From assembly GCA_023430625.1 (NCBI GenBank), contig JAEZAA010000112.1, positions 1 through 21,144 on the forward strand: DNA of 21,144 nt, given 5' to 3'. The stretch is from Pseudomonadota bacterium (GTDB lineage: Bacteria; Pseudomonadota; Gammaproteobacteria; Pseudomonadales; Oleiphilaceae). A program made the translations under genes and the position numbers. Shown piece by piece: positions 1-9,608 of this stretch (the first letter of the stretch is position 1; every line of letters starts with the position of its first letter). The notes under the pieces were generated by a model, which saw nothing but the letters and a program-made list of their open reading frames with translations, did no database searches and was not told the DNA's origin.

Positions 1-471
1 ACCCTGTTCTGCTTAAGCCCAAACCTCACCGTACCGGTGTTGATGTCACGGGGAACCAGTGGCAAGGGCTGGCGCCTCAAAGGCAAGTACCAGAGTCTGG
101 CGACCCTCTGTATTGGGGTCATTAATCAAAAGTTCGAACTGAACAATGGTTCCACGACAACCGAAGCCGGCCTGCTGCCGGGGTTCTCCCCGATCGCCAG
201 TAGCTTCGGAACCTGGACCCATTTCACGGTGGTCGTTAACCCGGCCGACGCGGGCAACCGTGTCCGGCTCTACGTCAATGGCGTCGAAGAGGCCACTGGC
301 AGTCCGGTGATCGACATGGAGAATCTGCAGAACTTCGTGTTTGGCGCCAACAATACCTCCTATGACGAAATTCGCCTGGCGCGCTACGCCATGTCGGCGG
401 AGGAAGTGAAGCTGATGTTCCAGAGCCAACTGCTGCCATCGGATCAGAAATTCCTCAGCGCCGCGCCCTAA
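1..471 (+). CDS. LamG-like (concanavalin A fold) domain protein, 3' end only
   Basis: The frame is open from base 1 to a TAA at 469-471, so the true start lies left of the window; the internal ATG at 43 is not a credible start. About 156 codons are visible. The pattern WTHFTVVV, then VRLYVNGVEEATGSPV, then FGANN, YDEIRLARYAMSAEEV and a helix is typical of the last strands of a LamG/jelly-roll domain, where a ligand-binding sandwich ends with a DE(I/V)R strand followed by an 'S..EV' helix. Such domains usually sit in secreted or surface proteins that bind carbohydrate or other polymers. No C-terminal membrane anchor or sorting tail is visible, and the chain stops shortly after the domain. The ligand and any N-terminal catalytic part cannot be judged from this fragment. 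Confidence 0.7.
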   Translation, partial: TLFCLSPNLTVPVLMSRGTSGKGWRLKGKYQSLATLCIGVINQKFELNNGSTTTEAGLLPGFSPIASSFGTWTHFTVVVNPADAGNRVRLYVNGVEEATGSPVIDMENLQNFVFGANNTSYDEIRLARYAMSAEEVKLMFQSQLLPSDQKFLSAAP

Positions 472-488
472 GGTCTCGGTGCCCTGGC

Positions 489-520
489 AAGCAGCGCTCT
501 AGCCAAGCAGCGCCCCAGCC
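489..520. repeat. 16-bp tandem duplication
   Basis: Two adjacent 16-bp units, AAGCAGCGCTCTAGCC (489-504) and AAGCAGCGCCCCAGCC (505-520), differ at two positions. They lie just after the LamG stop codon. The likely origin is a local slippage duplication; no function is evident. Confidence 0.6.
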
Positions 521-559
521 AAGACGGTAAAACGGCCTTGCACCATAATGGCAGGGAAA

Positions 560-584
560 AGAAGCCTCCTTAGTGGAGGCTTCT
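560..584 (+). terminator. 10-bp perfect hairpin upstream of the 66-aa gene
   Basis: AGAAGCCTCC (560-569) pairs perfectly with GGAGGCTTCT (575-584) around a 5-nt loop. Downstream there is no T-run on the plus strand, so it is not a textbook intrinsic terminator for the LamG gene. On the minus strand it is followed by TTTT. The CCTCCT inside the left arm could also pair with the AGGAGG Shine-Dalgarno sequence at 595-600, so a leader role for the next gene is an alternative. Confidence 0.4.
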
Positions 585-609
585 CGCACCTAACAGGAGG
601 GATGTAGCC

Positions 610-810
610 ATGGCCAAGATCGTTACGGTTGAGCTGGTTCTCGATGTGGAAACCGAGAATGAGGCGACCGATGCCGTCAACGAAATCCTGCGGGAGGAAC
701 AGCGCAGCAGTTTCTCGCCAGACTCCCGCTTGATCGACTATCAGATCGGCAAAGTCGGCGCCTCGGTCGAATACGACGAGTCGTACGAGGAAGGAGACGC
801 CTTCCTGTAG
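610..810 (+). CDS. Small acidic protein of unknown function
   Basis: A 66-residue protein preceded by a perfect AGGAGG (595-600) 9 nt before ATG, which strongly supports translation. The sequence is acidic with no signal peptide, membrane segment or cysteine. It starts with a beta-strand-like stretch (KIVTVELVLDV), continues with an acidic helix (ATDAVNEILREEQ) and ends with another strand (LIDYQIGKVGASVEYDE) and an acidic tail. This looks like a compact alpha/beta fold, but I do not recognise the family. It lies between the LamG gene and upp, 122 bp before the upp start, so it may or may not share a transcript with upp. Confidence 0.7.
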   Translation: MAKIVTVELVLDVETENEATDAVNEILREEQRSSFSPDSRLIDYQIGKVGASVEYDESYEEGDAFL

Positions 811-822
811 GCGCCTCCTTCC
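789..822 (+). terminator. Hairpin overlapping the stop of the 66-aa gene
   Basis: GGAAGGAGACGCC (789-801) and GGCGCCTCCTTCC (810-822) pair at 12 of 13 positions around an 8-nt loop that carries most of the stop codon. There is no T-run afterwards. It could be a Rho-independent-like end, an mRNA-stabilising 3' structure, or a control element between this gene and upp. Confidence 0.4.
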
Positions 823-932
823 CAGTCAGGACATCCGGATAAATCTTCTGGCCCCAGCGGACATTGCGCCTCACAATAGTTCCCGCAAAACCAATAGCGT
901 TCGTGAAGAAGCCCCACCAGGAGACCTCATCC

Positions 933-1571
933 ATGCCCGTGCATGAAATTCGCCACCCACTCGTCCGCCATAAACTGGGCCTGATGCGCCAAGCCCAGGC
1001 CAGCACCAAGAGTTGTCGCGAACTGACCCATGAAATCGCCGCCCTCCTCACCTACGAAGCCAGCCAGGATTTCGCGCTGGAGGACTACGTCGTGGAAGGC
1101 TGGGCGGGACCGGTGACAGCCCAGCGCCTGGCGGGCAAGAAGGTGACGGTGGTTCCGATTCTGCGGGCGGGCCTGGGGATGCTGGATGGCGTGCTGTCGC
1201 TGATTCCGGCGGCGCGGGTCAGTGTAGTCGGACAGATGCGCAACGAGAGCACTCTGGAAGCCGAAACCTATATGCAGAAACTGGTCGGCGAACTGGACCA
1301 GCGCCTCGCCATCATTCTCGACCCCATGCTGGCCACGGGTGGCTCCATGGTTGCCACTATCGACATGCTCAAACGGGCTGGCAGCAAAGAGATTCGTGCC
1401 CTCGTGCTGGTCGCGGCGCCCGAAGGCATTGCACGAGTCGAGCAGGCGCACCCGGACGTCCACATTTACACCGCATCCATCGATGAAAGACTCAATGACA
1501 AGGGCTATATCCTGCCCGGCCTCGGCGATGCGGGCGATCGCTTATTCGGTACCAAGCAGAAGGATGTGTAA
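933..1571 (+). CDS. upp: Uracil phosphoribosyltransferase
   Basis: A 212-residue cytosolic enzyme of pyrimidine salvage that makes UMP from uracil and PRPP. The sequence follows E. coli Upp almost end to end: HPLVRHKLGLMR near the N-terminus, LLTYEAS, KKVTVVPILRAGLGMLDGV, the PRPP-binding loop DPMLATGGS at residues 130-138, LVLVAAPEGI, and the uracil-binding C-terminus YILPGLGDAGDRLFGT at 192-207. The start at 933 is chosen because CAGGAG lies 9 nt upstream and the family begins here; an in-frame upstream extension to 864 adds 23 unrelated residues. Length is close to the roughly 208 residues of the family. The gene stands alone: it converges with the TRAP permease gene and no uraA permease is next to it. 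A weak hairpin follows directly. Confidence 0.97.
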   Translation: MPVHEIRHPLVRHKLGLMRQAQASTKSCRELTHEIAALLTYEASQDFALEDYVVEGWAGPVTAQRLAGKKVTVVPILRAGLGMLDGVLSLIPAARVSVVGQMRNESTLEAETYMQKLVGELDQRLAIILDPMLATGGSMVATIDMLKRAGSKEIRALVLVAAPEGIARVEQAHPDVHIYTASIDERLNDKGYILPGLGDAGDRLFGTKQKDV

Positions 1572-1600
1572 GCGAGAACAGCTGCAACAGCCGTCCTCGC
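1572..1600 (+). terminator. Imperfect hairpin directly after upp
   Basis: GCGAGAACAGCTG (1572-1584) and CAGCCGTCCTCGC (1588-1600) pair at 11 of 13 positions, with two A/C mismatches and a 3-nt loop. It starts on the base after the upp stop, in the gap between two convergent genes. There is no T-run, so the terminator call is tentative; it could serve both directions. Confidence 0.35.
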
Positions 1601-1629
1601 CCTATTGATCAGGCGAAGCTGTCAGGCTG

Positions 1630-3729
1630 TCAGCTGCCATACAGGAACAATGGACCGAAGGCCACGATCACCAAGGTGGCAAACAGCACCATAATGGGCA
1701 TCAGCACATGCTCATGGCGTCGAAACAGGGTACGGCGATCGGCGCGCTCGACCCGGTTCAGATCCCACTCCCGGGCCCCGACCACAAAGCGCGTCAGCAG
1801 TTGGTTAAGAGCCACCGGCGGGCTGAGATAACCCAGCTCAAACGCCACCAACGCCACCATCCAGAAATGAACCGGATCCACACCCGCCCGCATGGCGGGT
1901 GCGGCAAAGGTGGCCGTGACCAGAATCACCGCGCCAAACGGATCCATGAACATCCCGATCAACACCAGCAGTACCAGGCTGATCAGCATCACTAACCACA
2001 CCGACGTCAACTCCTGGGGAAACAGCTGCATCATCAGGCCGGAACGGTCGATGATCCCGCCCAGACAAGTTGACGCCGCGATCACCATCAACAGCGCACC
2101 AATATGCGTGCTGGATTCCGCCGAGGAATCCGCCACAACCCCGGCAAACCGGGCCAGCCGTCGCCCCTCTTTCGTCGCCACCTTTTCATATCCGATCAAC
2201 GCCGCCAATAGGACCGGCAGAACCAACGGCGCCGAATGTTCATTGGCCTGAACGCCGAGCAGTAACTGGAATCCCAGCAAGACCAGGACCAGGATCAGTA
2301 CATAGGGCGCCAATTGCTTGAGCGGCTCTTTCATGCCTACCCAGATCGCGCTCATGGAACGGGCGCCGATAAGCCGGCTCTGGCTTCGCAACGACAGCAC
2401 CACGGCACTGAACAGCAGAGCGGACAGCAGGTACACCAGAAAGCCCCAGGAGAACAACTGATCCGTGATGACCTCCTTGTTGAGTGCGGCAATCACCACC
2501 ACCAGCAGACAGGGATTTAATACAACCCCAAGACTTCCCGACATGGCGGTTGTCGCCATGGCCAGGGAGCGGTCGGAACCTGCCCGCCGCATCTCGTCGT
2601 AGATCACGCCACCGACGGCCAGGATGAAAATACCGGAGGCGCCGGTGAATGCCGTGGGCCAAGCCGTCGCAAAGATCACCATGACCGCCAACGCCGCAGG
2701 TGCAAGCTGCCAGGGACGCAGCAGGTCAAAACACAGCGCCGGCAATCGGGTGTGCTTGAGCGTCATGCCAACAAACACATACAGACCGATATTGATGAAG
2801 ATATTGGAAAGGTTGGTGAGTTGGTTGAGCAGGATCGCCAAACCTGGCGGATGCTTCTCGACCAGCATCAGATAGGCAAAGGCCGTGAGCACCATCCAGG
2901 CATACAGTGGCACTGCCAGCAGGACGTCAAATACCCCTTGCGCACCTTTGGATGGGCCGTTGGCAAACAGGCGCATCCCGTTCATCAAGGCCAGCGCGAG
3001 AAATCCCGCCAGCCAGCACAACTGGAGTGGAATCAGCGGATCGTTGGCATTCACCGCTGTAAGGTTCTGCCAATAGCTGTAGAAGGATGATGCCAGCGCC
3101 AGATTTGCCAGCAGTTGGAACAGGTTGGATGCAAACCGCTGCCGTGCCGACTGAACCGGGGCGAGACCGATATGCTCGTTCTTCCAGGTCACCACCAGCG
3201 CACACAACATAAGCACGGCGAGAAACAGATACTTCTTGGCGGGAATCAGGGCCAGCATGACTGCCGCCAGCCACTTCTCGAACCCCTTATAGGCCAGAAC
3301 CTCGCTCGTCAGCCTGCCCTGCACCGCCTCGTACCGGGCATGGGCCTGCTGGCACAAGGCAAGGGCTCCCAGAACCGACTGCCGGACCTCTTCTTCATCC
3401 AGCTCGACATCATCGAACAGGCCCAGCACATCGTCTTCGCCCGCGCCGGCACCCGCCAGCATCTGGGCTTCCACCTCCCTCTCCACATCCACATCCGTGG
3501 CGCAGGTTGGCGCGCTCAGGTTGGGATCCAGCGCGTAATAATCACTCCAGAGATTTTCGCCCCATAACAGCAAACGGGAATGCAGGGAGTCGCCCAATCC
3601 CATCCCGACCGCCAAACAGAGCAGAAGGAACAGAACAGCTCCCGCAAAGCTCCTTTTCTCATTCCGCCCTAAATTGACACCGCTTGCATTGAAACCGCTT
3701 TCATTGACAGAACTGGTACGGGCGTCCAA
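1630..3729 (-). CDS. TRAP-type permease, probable fusion of Q and M subunits
   Basis: A 699-residue inner-membrane protein. The C-terminal part, from about residue 300, is a DctM-like large TRAP subunit: TGASGIFILAVGGVIYDEMRR, SGSLGVVLNPCLL, then MDPFGAVILVTATF and ELGYLSPPVALNQLL near the end. Large subunits are usually about 430 residues. The extra N-terminus has one membrane segment (about 28-46), a roughly 100-residue acidic extracytoplasmic loop (55-150), and about four more hydrophobic segments (165-290) that resemble the small Q subunit. The predicted job is ion-gradient-driven uptake of an unknown small molecule delivered by the binding protein encoded just upstream. The gene starts 4 bp after that gene's stop codon. 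The only upstream start in frame is TTG at 3729-3727 with a weak GCGAG, so the exact start is uncertain. Codons 8-19 come from a 15-bp tandem repeat. Confidence 0.85.
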   Translation of the reverse strand: MDARTSSVNESGFNASGVNLGRNEKRSFAGAVLFLLLCLAVGMGLGDSLHSRLLLWGENLWSDYYALDPNLSAPTCATDVDVEREVEAQMLAGAGAGEDDVLGLFDDVELDEEEVRQSVLGALALCQQAHARYEAVQGRLTSEVLAYKGFEKWLAAVMLALIPAKKYLFLAVLMLCALVVTWKNEHIGLAPVQSARQRFASNLFQLLANLALASSFYSYWQNLTAVNANDPLIPLQLCWLAGFLALALMNGMRLFANGPSKGAQGVFDVLLAVPLYAWMVLTAFAYLMLVEKHPPGLAILLNQLTNLSNIFINIGLYVFVGMTLKHTRLPALCFDLLRPWQLAPAALAVMVIFATAWPTAFTGASGIFILAVGGVIYDEMRRAGSDRSLAMATTAMSGSLGVVLNPCLLVVVIAALNKEVITDQLFSWGFLVYLLSALLFSAVVLSLRSQSRLIGARSMSAIWVGMKEPLKQLAPYVLILVLVLLGFQLLLGVQANEHSAPLVLPVLLAALIGYEKVATKEGRRLARFAGVVADSSAESSTHIGALLMVIAASTCLGGIIDRSGLMMQLFPQELTSVWLVMLISLVLLVLIGMFMDPFGAVILVTATFAAPAMRAGVDPVHFWMVALVAFELGYLSPPVALNQLLTRFVVGAREWDLNRVERADRRTLFRRHEHVLMPIMVLFATLVIVAFGPLFLYGS
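3673..3710. repeat. 15-bp in-frame tandem repeat at the permease N-terminus
   Basis: Units at 3673-3687 and 3688-3702 differ at only two positions and an eight-base third copy follows. Read on the minus strand they are TCAATGAAAGCGGTT and TCAATGCAAGCGGTG, giving the peptide pattern VNESG, FNASG, VN. Because 15 bp is five codons, copy-number change would keep the frame. Confidence 0.7.
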
Positions 3730-3733
3730 CGGA

Positions 3734-4732
3734 TCATTCTCGCTCTACGTTGGTCGAACATTCCGACGCGGCGCGGTTCGCCATGCAACGAACCTGACGC
3801 ATGATGCTCAACATGGTTTCGTCATAGACGCCATTGGCACTCATATCCATGCGGCTTTGGCGAAACATCTCCTGGTATTCGTCCTTTCTGGCTCGCGGAA
3901 TTTCGACCCAGTATTTCTGATCAATCAACTGCTCATGGTGCTTGACGATCCGGAACGCCTTATCGAACAGACGATCCGACGCGCGACGGGACTGCCGCTT
4001 GAAGTCACGGGTAAAAGCGTCACTGCGCGTCACCATCTGCAGCGTCAGCTGACCCAGCGGGTAATTGACGATACCGCCCTTCTCGCCAAGTCCCTTGTAT
4101 AACTCGTAGGCACTGTAGGCCAACGCGGGTGCATAGGTGGTATTGGCAAAACCATTGTTGAACTTGCCGCCAAAATCCGTGATGTCGGACGGCACCACGG
4201 TCGCCCCCACCTTGGCGATCATGTGGAGTGCGTCCATATGATGCGTGAGTGCGGCGACACGGCGCCCTGCCATTTCTCCCACGGAATCCACTTCCCGGTC
4301 ATCGGTAAACAGGTAGCCAGCGCCCAGCGGAAAGATCCCCAGGATGGCGAACTTCCCGTTGTCCAGGTAACGCTCAGCCTTGGGCCGGTTGAGGGCCCGC
4401 AGCAAGGTCCGCAAATCATCCGTGGTCGGCAGTGCGCCAACGGCGCTGATGGTGCCGGTAAAGGGCATGAACTGGCGAATCCGGATATCGGTCGCAGCCA
4501 GGATATCGCAGGTGCCGGACACGAAATCGGCAACCGCGACGCTTTCATCGGGATAAGGCACCAGCGTCAGATTGGCTCCTGTTGCGCTCATGTCGAGCGC
4601 GTAGTCCTTCAGGAGATTGAACGAGTCTCCATTGGCACCGAGTGGATCGAAGACGCAGAGCGACTTCGAAGTTCCGGCGCCGATCGCCACGTTGGTGAAC
4701 AACAGCATTGCTATGAATGGCAGGACTCTCAT
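3734..4732 (-). CDS. Periplasmic solute-binding protein of the TRAP-like operon
   Basis: A 332-residue exported protein. A signal peptide is clear (hydrophobic residues 4-17, probable cleavage after AIGA at residue 19). The mature part begins KSLCVFDPLGANGD and has the two-lobe periplasmic-binding feel: an early ligand-lobe segment (DYALDMSATGANLTLVPYPDESVAVADFVSGTCDILAATD, residues 43-82), then a central GRRVAAL strand. It does not match the classic DctP pattern closely, but it resembles the 'putative solute-binding protein' families found beside long TRAP permeases. GGGGAGGGG before ATG 4732 is a strong ribosome site. The gene is 48 bp after the lipoprotein gene and 4 bp before the permease gene. 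It should capture the substrate in the periplasm; the ligand is unknown. Confidence 0.75.
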   Translation of the reverse strand: MRVLPFIAMLLFTNVAIGAGTSKSLCVFDPLGANGDSFNLLKDYALDMSATGANLTLVPYPDESVAVADFVSGTCDILAATDIRIRQFMPFTGTISAVGALPTTDDLRTLLRALNRPKAERYLDNGKFAILGIFPLGAGYLFTDDREVDSVGEMAGRRVAALTHHMDALHMIAKVGATVVPSDITDFGGKFNNGFANTTYAPALAYSAYELYKGLGEKGGIVNYPLGQLTLQMVTRSDAFTRDFKRQSRRASDRLFDKAFRIVKHHEQLIDQKYWVEIPRARKDEYQEMFRQSRMDMSANGVYDETMLSIMRQVRCMANRAASECSTNVERE

Positions 4733-4780
4733 GGTGCCCCTCCCCGATTTTTTCTTATTGAAAACGAGATAGCCTGAGAT

Positions 4781-5797
4781 TTAGAGCAACGAATCCAATT
4801 CGCTCGCTTCTTCCTCTTGCTCTGGGAATGGCGAACGGCCCAGTTCTCCAAAGGGCGTGCGCTCGCCGTGCAATAACGTCCATTGGCGGTCCGACACTGC
4901 CGTTGCATGGGACACTGCAATCGCATCCACCAGCGCATACTCCTGATTTGGGGTAACTGGTTCGCGTAACAGAGCAAGTGCCTTCATCAACTCATCGGTG
5001 TTGCCGGCGGTTTCTGCCATGATGGCCTGCAGCGCAACGGGAATACGAACGCCAAACGCCATACTTTCCCGGCTGCTGGCATTCAGGACTTCCCATGGAT
5101 CAATGGACTTGTTGGTCTTGAGATCAGGCAGCAGCACCCAGATTCCGGCACGAATTGCCGACGGCGTGCGTCCCCAGCCTTCGTCGTCGAGACAGGTCGC
5201 CGCCCGCTCCGCAACCGGTGCGATATTACGCGGCACGCCAGCGGCAAGTTCGGCGCCGGCATCCGCCAGAATGGCCTGCAGGCCGGTCAACAGCCCGAGC
5301 AGGAACACCAACTCATCCTGCTTGGAATCAAACTCCGGGCACTCCGCGTCAACCCGGTTGTAGTCATACTCGTACGCGCTCATGGCGCTTTCAAAACTTT
5401 GCTGGCGACGCTGGGCGGTGAGCTTCAACCAGCGCTTCTGCTCGGTGCGGGCATCCTTGGCCTCTTCCACATGGCCCCGCTGCAGCGCGCGCAGCGAGCG
5501 CAGTTCCGCCGAAATGGCATTCTGTTCACTGCAGTTGGCCGACAGCAGATAGAGCATGGACAGGGTCTTGCGCGGCGACTCGGTCAAGGCGTTCATGCTG
5601 GCGAAGAAAGGGGCCATGTTATTGCCGAACTGGCAGGTGGCATCCACATCGGTGATGGTCAGAACGTGAGGTGTTGCGATTACATCGGCATAGTCTTCGA
5701 CTACACTCGAACCCATGGAATAAATCGGATGACCACCACAGGCCGTCAGCGCGGCGGCCAAGCAAACCGGCAAAATATTCTTGAGTTTTAAAGACAT
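4781..5797 (-). CDS. TatT-like lipoprotein (TRAP-associated T component)
   Basis: A 338-residue protein with a lipoprotein signal: a short basic start, a hydrophobic core and lipobox LTAC with the acylated Cys at residue 20, followed by GG, which predicts outer-membrane sorting. The remainder is almost all helical, with repeated short helices (SPRKTLSMLYLLSANCSEQN, ELRSLRALQRGHVEEAKDA, KLTAQRRQQSFESAMSAYE), as expected for a TPR-like helical fold. In Treponema pallidum, TatT is a TPR lipoprotein that partners a TRAP binding protein and a fused permease; the gene order here is the same, and that context is the main reason for this name. The start at 5797 is chosen because it gives a complete lipoprotein signal and GGGAAG lies upstream; a longer frame reaching 5989 would run through repeats. 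It is the first gene of the operon. Confidence 0.65.
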   Translation of the reverse strand: MSLKLKNILPVCLAAALTACGGHPIYSMGSSVVEDYADVIATPHVLTITDVDATCQFGNNMAPFFASMNALTESPRKTLSMLYLLSANCSEQNAISAELRSLRALQRGHVEEAKDARTEQKRWLKLTAQRRQQSFESAMSAYEYDYNRVDAECPEFDSKQDELVFLLGLLTGLQAILADAGAELAAGVPRNIAPVAERAATCLDDEGWGRTPSAIRAGIWVLLPDLKTNKSIDPWEVLNASSRESMAFGVRIPVALQAIMAETAGNTDELMKALALLREPVTPNQEYALVDAIAVSHATAVSDRQWTLLHGERTPFGELGRSPFPEQEEEASELDSLL

Positions 5798-5884
5798 CGT
5801 TCGACTTCCCGCATCCACTCTCGTTTTGCCAGACCTCCAGTCAGCGACGAATGCGGGCTGCAGAGAAACCTGGCGTTCATTTTT

Positions 5885-5948
5885 ATTCTTCGGTTCTATA
5901 GCTATTCTTCGGTTCGTAGCTATTGTTCGGTTCATAGCTATTGTTCGG
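5885..5948. repeat. 18-bp tandem repeats (about 3.5 copies) upstream of the TRAP-like operon
   Basis: Consecutive units ATTCTTCGGTTCTATAGCT (5885-5903), ATTCTTCGGTTCGTAGCT (5904-5921), ATTGTTCGGTTCATAGCT (5922-5939) and the partial ATTGTTCGG (5940-5948). The core TTCGGTT-N(2-4)-TAGCTAT recurs three times, and ATAGCTAT palindromes occur in two units. The array begins 88 bp upstream of the lipoprotein start, a plausible place for repeated operators or for a slippage-variable spacer. Confidence 0.75.
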
Positions 5949-6003
5949 CCGCACAAGAAACGAGCCATCGGCCGCCAGGTTCGCGCCATTTTGAATAACG
6001 TCG

Positions 6004-6048
6004 GAACCGTTACACTGCCTCGACATATGTAACATAAATTAACGGTTC
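6004..6048. promoter_or_regulatory. 9-bp inverted repeat with a central palindrome
   Basis: GAACCGTTA (6004-6012) and TAACGGTTC (6040-6048) are perfect inverted copies 27 bp apart. Between them lies the 8-bp palindrome ACATATGT (6023-6030) in AT-rich DNA. It may be a promoter/operator for the leftward operon, whose start is about 200 bp away. No specific regulator can be named. Confidence 0.4.
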
Positions 6049-6253
6049 ATTTACGAGAGCCACTTCACAGAGCACCCCGCCCCCTCCTAAGTCGTGGATA
6101 CAGTCACAATTAGCGCTGCCGCGTTAGCGATTAATCAGCCTGGGAATTATTGGCGCCGGCATGAATTCACCGGACTGTAAAATGGCAGACATTCGTTCAG
6201 CCTGAACAGTCATGCCCGACTCATGAGGCTTCATTCAGATCCGGCGTTCAACG

Positions 6254-6299
6254 TCTGACCTGACATCCTTGATGGGTCTGACAGGACATCCACGATGGA
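6254..6299. repeat. 23-bp imperfect direct repeat in the rapA upstream region
   Basis: Two adjacent 23-bp units (6254-6276 and 6277-6299) share TCTGAC, GACATCC and GATGG at the same spacing and agree at 18 of 23 positions. The unit length is close to two helical turns, so paired protein sites are possible. Confidence 0.5.
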
Positions 6300-6431
6300 C
6301 AGTCGAGTTCAGCCTCAGGCTGCGCACGCATAGCGGCATTTTCGTGGTAGGATACGCCCCCATTTTTCGGCCGGGCGTCTCGGGCTGCCCGGATTCGTCA
6401 CTCACGTTTATTCGGGTACTCAACACATCCC

Positions 6432-9302
<2,871 letters not shown>

Positions 9303-9347
9303 CAAGCGCTGAGACGGACCTGGTCAACCCTGCCAACCCGCACCGCT

Positions 9348-9395
9348 CCGAATCGGCCGCCAGCCCTTGCGCTGGGCCGGTTCGGAGATTCTTTT
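9348..9395 (+). terminator. Intrinsic terminator of rapA
   Basis: CCGAATCGGC (9348-9357) pairs with GCCGGTTCGG (9376-9385) with one G/T wobble. Inside, after a 2-nt bulge, CCAGC pairs with GCTGG around a 6-nt loop. This 15-bp GC-rich stem is followed by AGATTCTTTT. It sits 46 bp after the rapA stop. Confidence 0.6.
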
Positions 9396-9524
9396 GCAGG
9401 CCGCCCCTAGAGTTAAGGCGCCGACGCGGCCACGCTCGCGGTGAGAACCTGATCTCGTCTCCAGCAGCTTCTTGCCATCCCTTCCCGGAACGCAACCTGG
9501 TTCACTTTTCGGGCCTATTGCCTG

Positions 9525-9553
9525 TGCTACCTTCTTTCGTAACGGAATGTTAC
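9525..9553 (+). promoter_or_regulatory. Extended -10 with adjacent GTAAC-N5-GTTAC operator-like palindrome
   Basis: TGCTACCTT (9525-9533) reads as an extended -10 element, without a convincing -35. The inverted repeat GTAAC (9539-9543) and GTTAC (9549-9553) covers the expected transcription start about 60 bp before the next gene, which is where a repressor would bind. The regulator is unknown. Confidence 0.4.
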
Positions 9554-9608
9554 CGACGTAAGCAAATGTAAGGATAACAACAACAGACATTGCGACGAGG
9601 TGTATCAG

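Larger units (their letters stand above)
5798..6431. other. 634-bp non-coding region between divergent TRAP operon and rapA
   Basis: No credible gene is seen on either strand; the short open frames lack ribosome sites and family-like sequence. The region holds the promoters for the leftward TRAP-like operon and for rapA, an 18-bp tandem repeat (5885-5948), a 9-bp inverted repeat around a small palindrome (6004-6048), a 23-bp direct repeat (6254-6299), and a hairpin CCGGGC/GCCCGG (6371-6376 and 6387-6392) in the rapA leader. TAGGAT at 6348-6353 is a possible -10 for rapA, but no good -35 accompanies it. An unannotated small RNA is possible given the length; nothing diagnostic was found. Confidence 0.6.
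9303..9608. other. 306-bp non-coding region after rapA
   Basis: No credible gene. It contains the rapA terminator (9348-9395) and, near the right end, the likely promoter/operator of the next small gene (9525-9553). Nothing else stands out. Confidence 0.6.

Noticed and set aside
5885..5948. CRISPR array
   Set aside because: The units are directly adjacent with no spacers and are only 18 bp long; no cas genes are present.
5798..5989. Longer start (64 extra codons) for the TatT-like lipoprotein
   Set aside because: The extension is translated from the 18-bp repeat region, is rich in Arg/Thr/Ile repeats, and would hide the clear lipoprotein signal starting at 5797.
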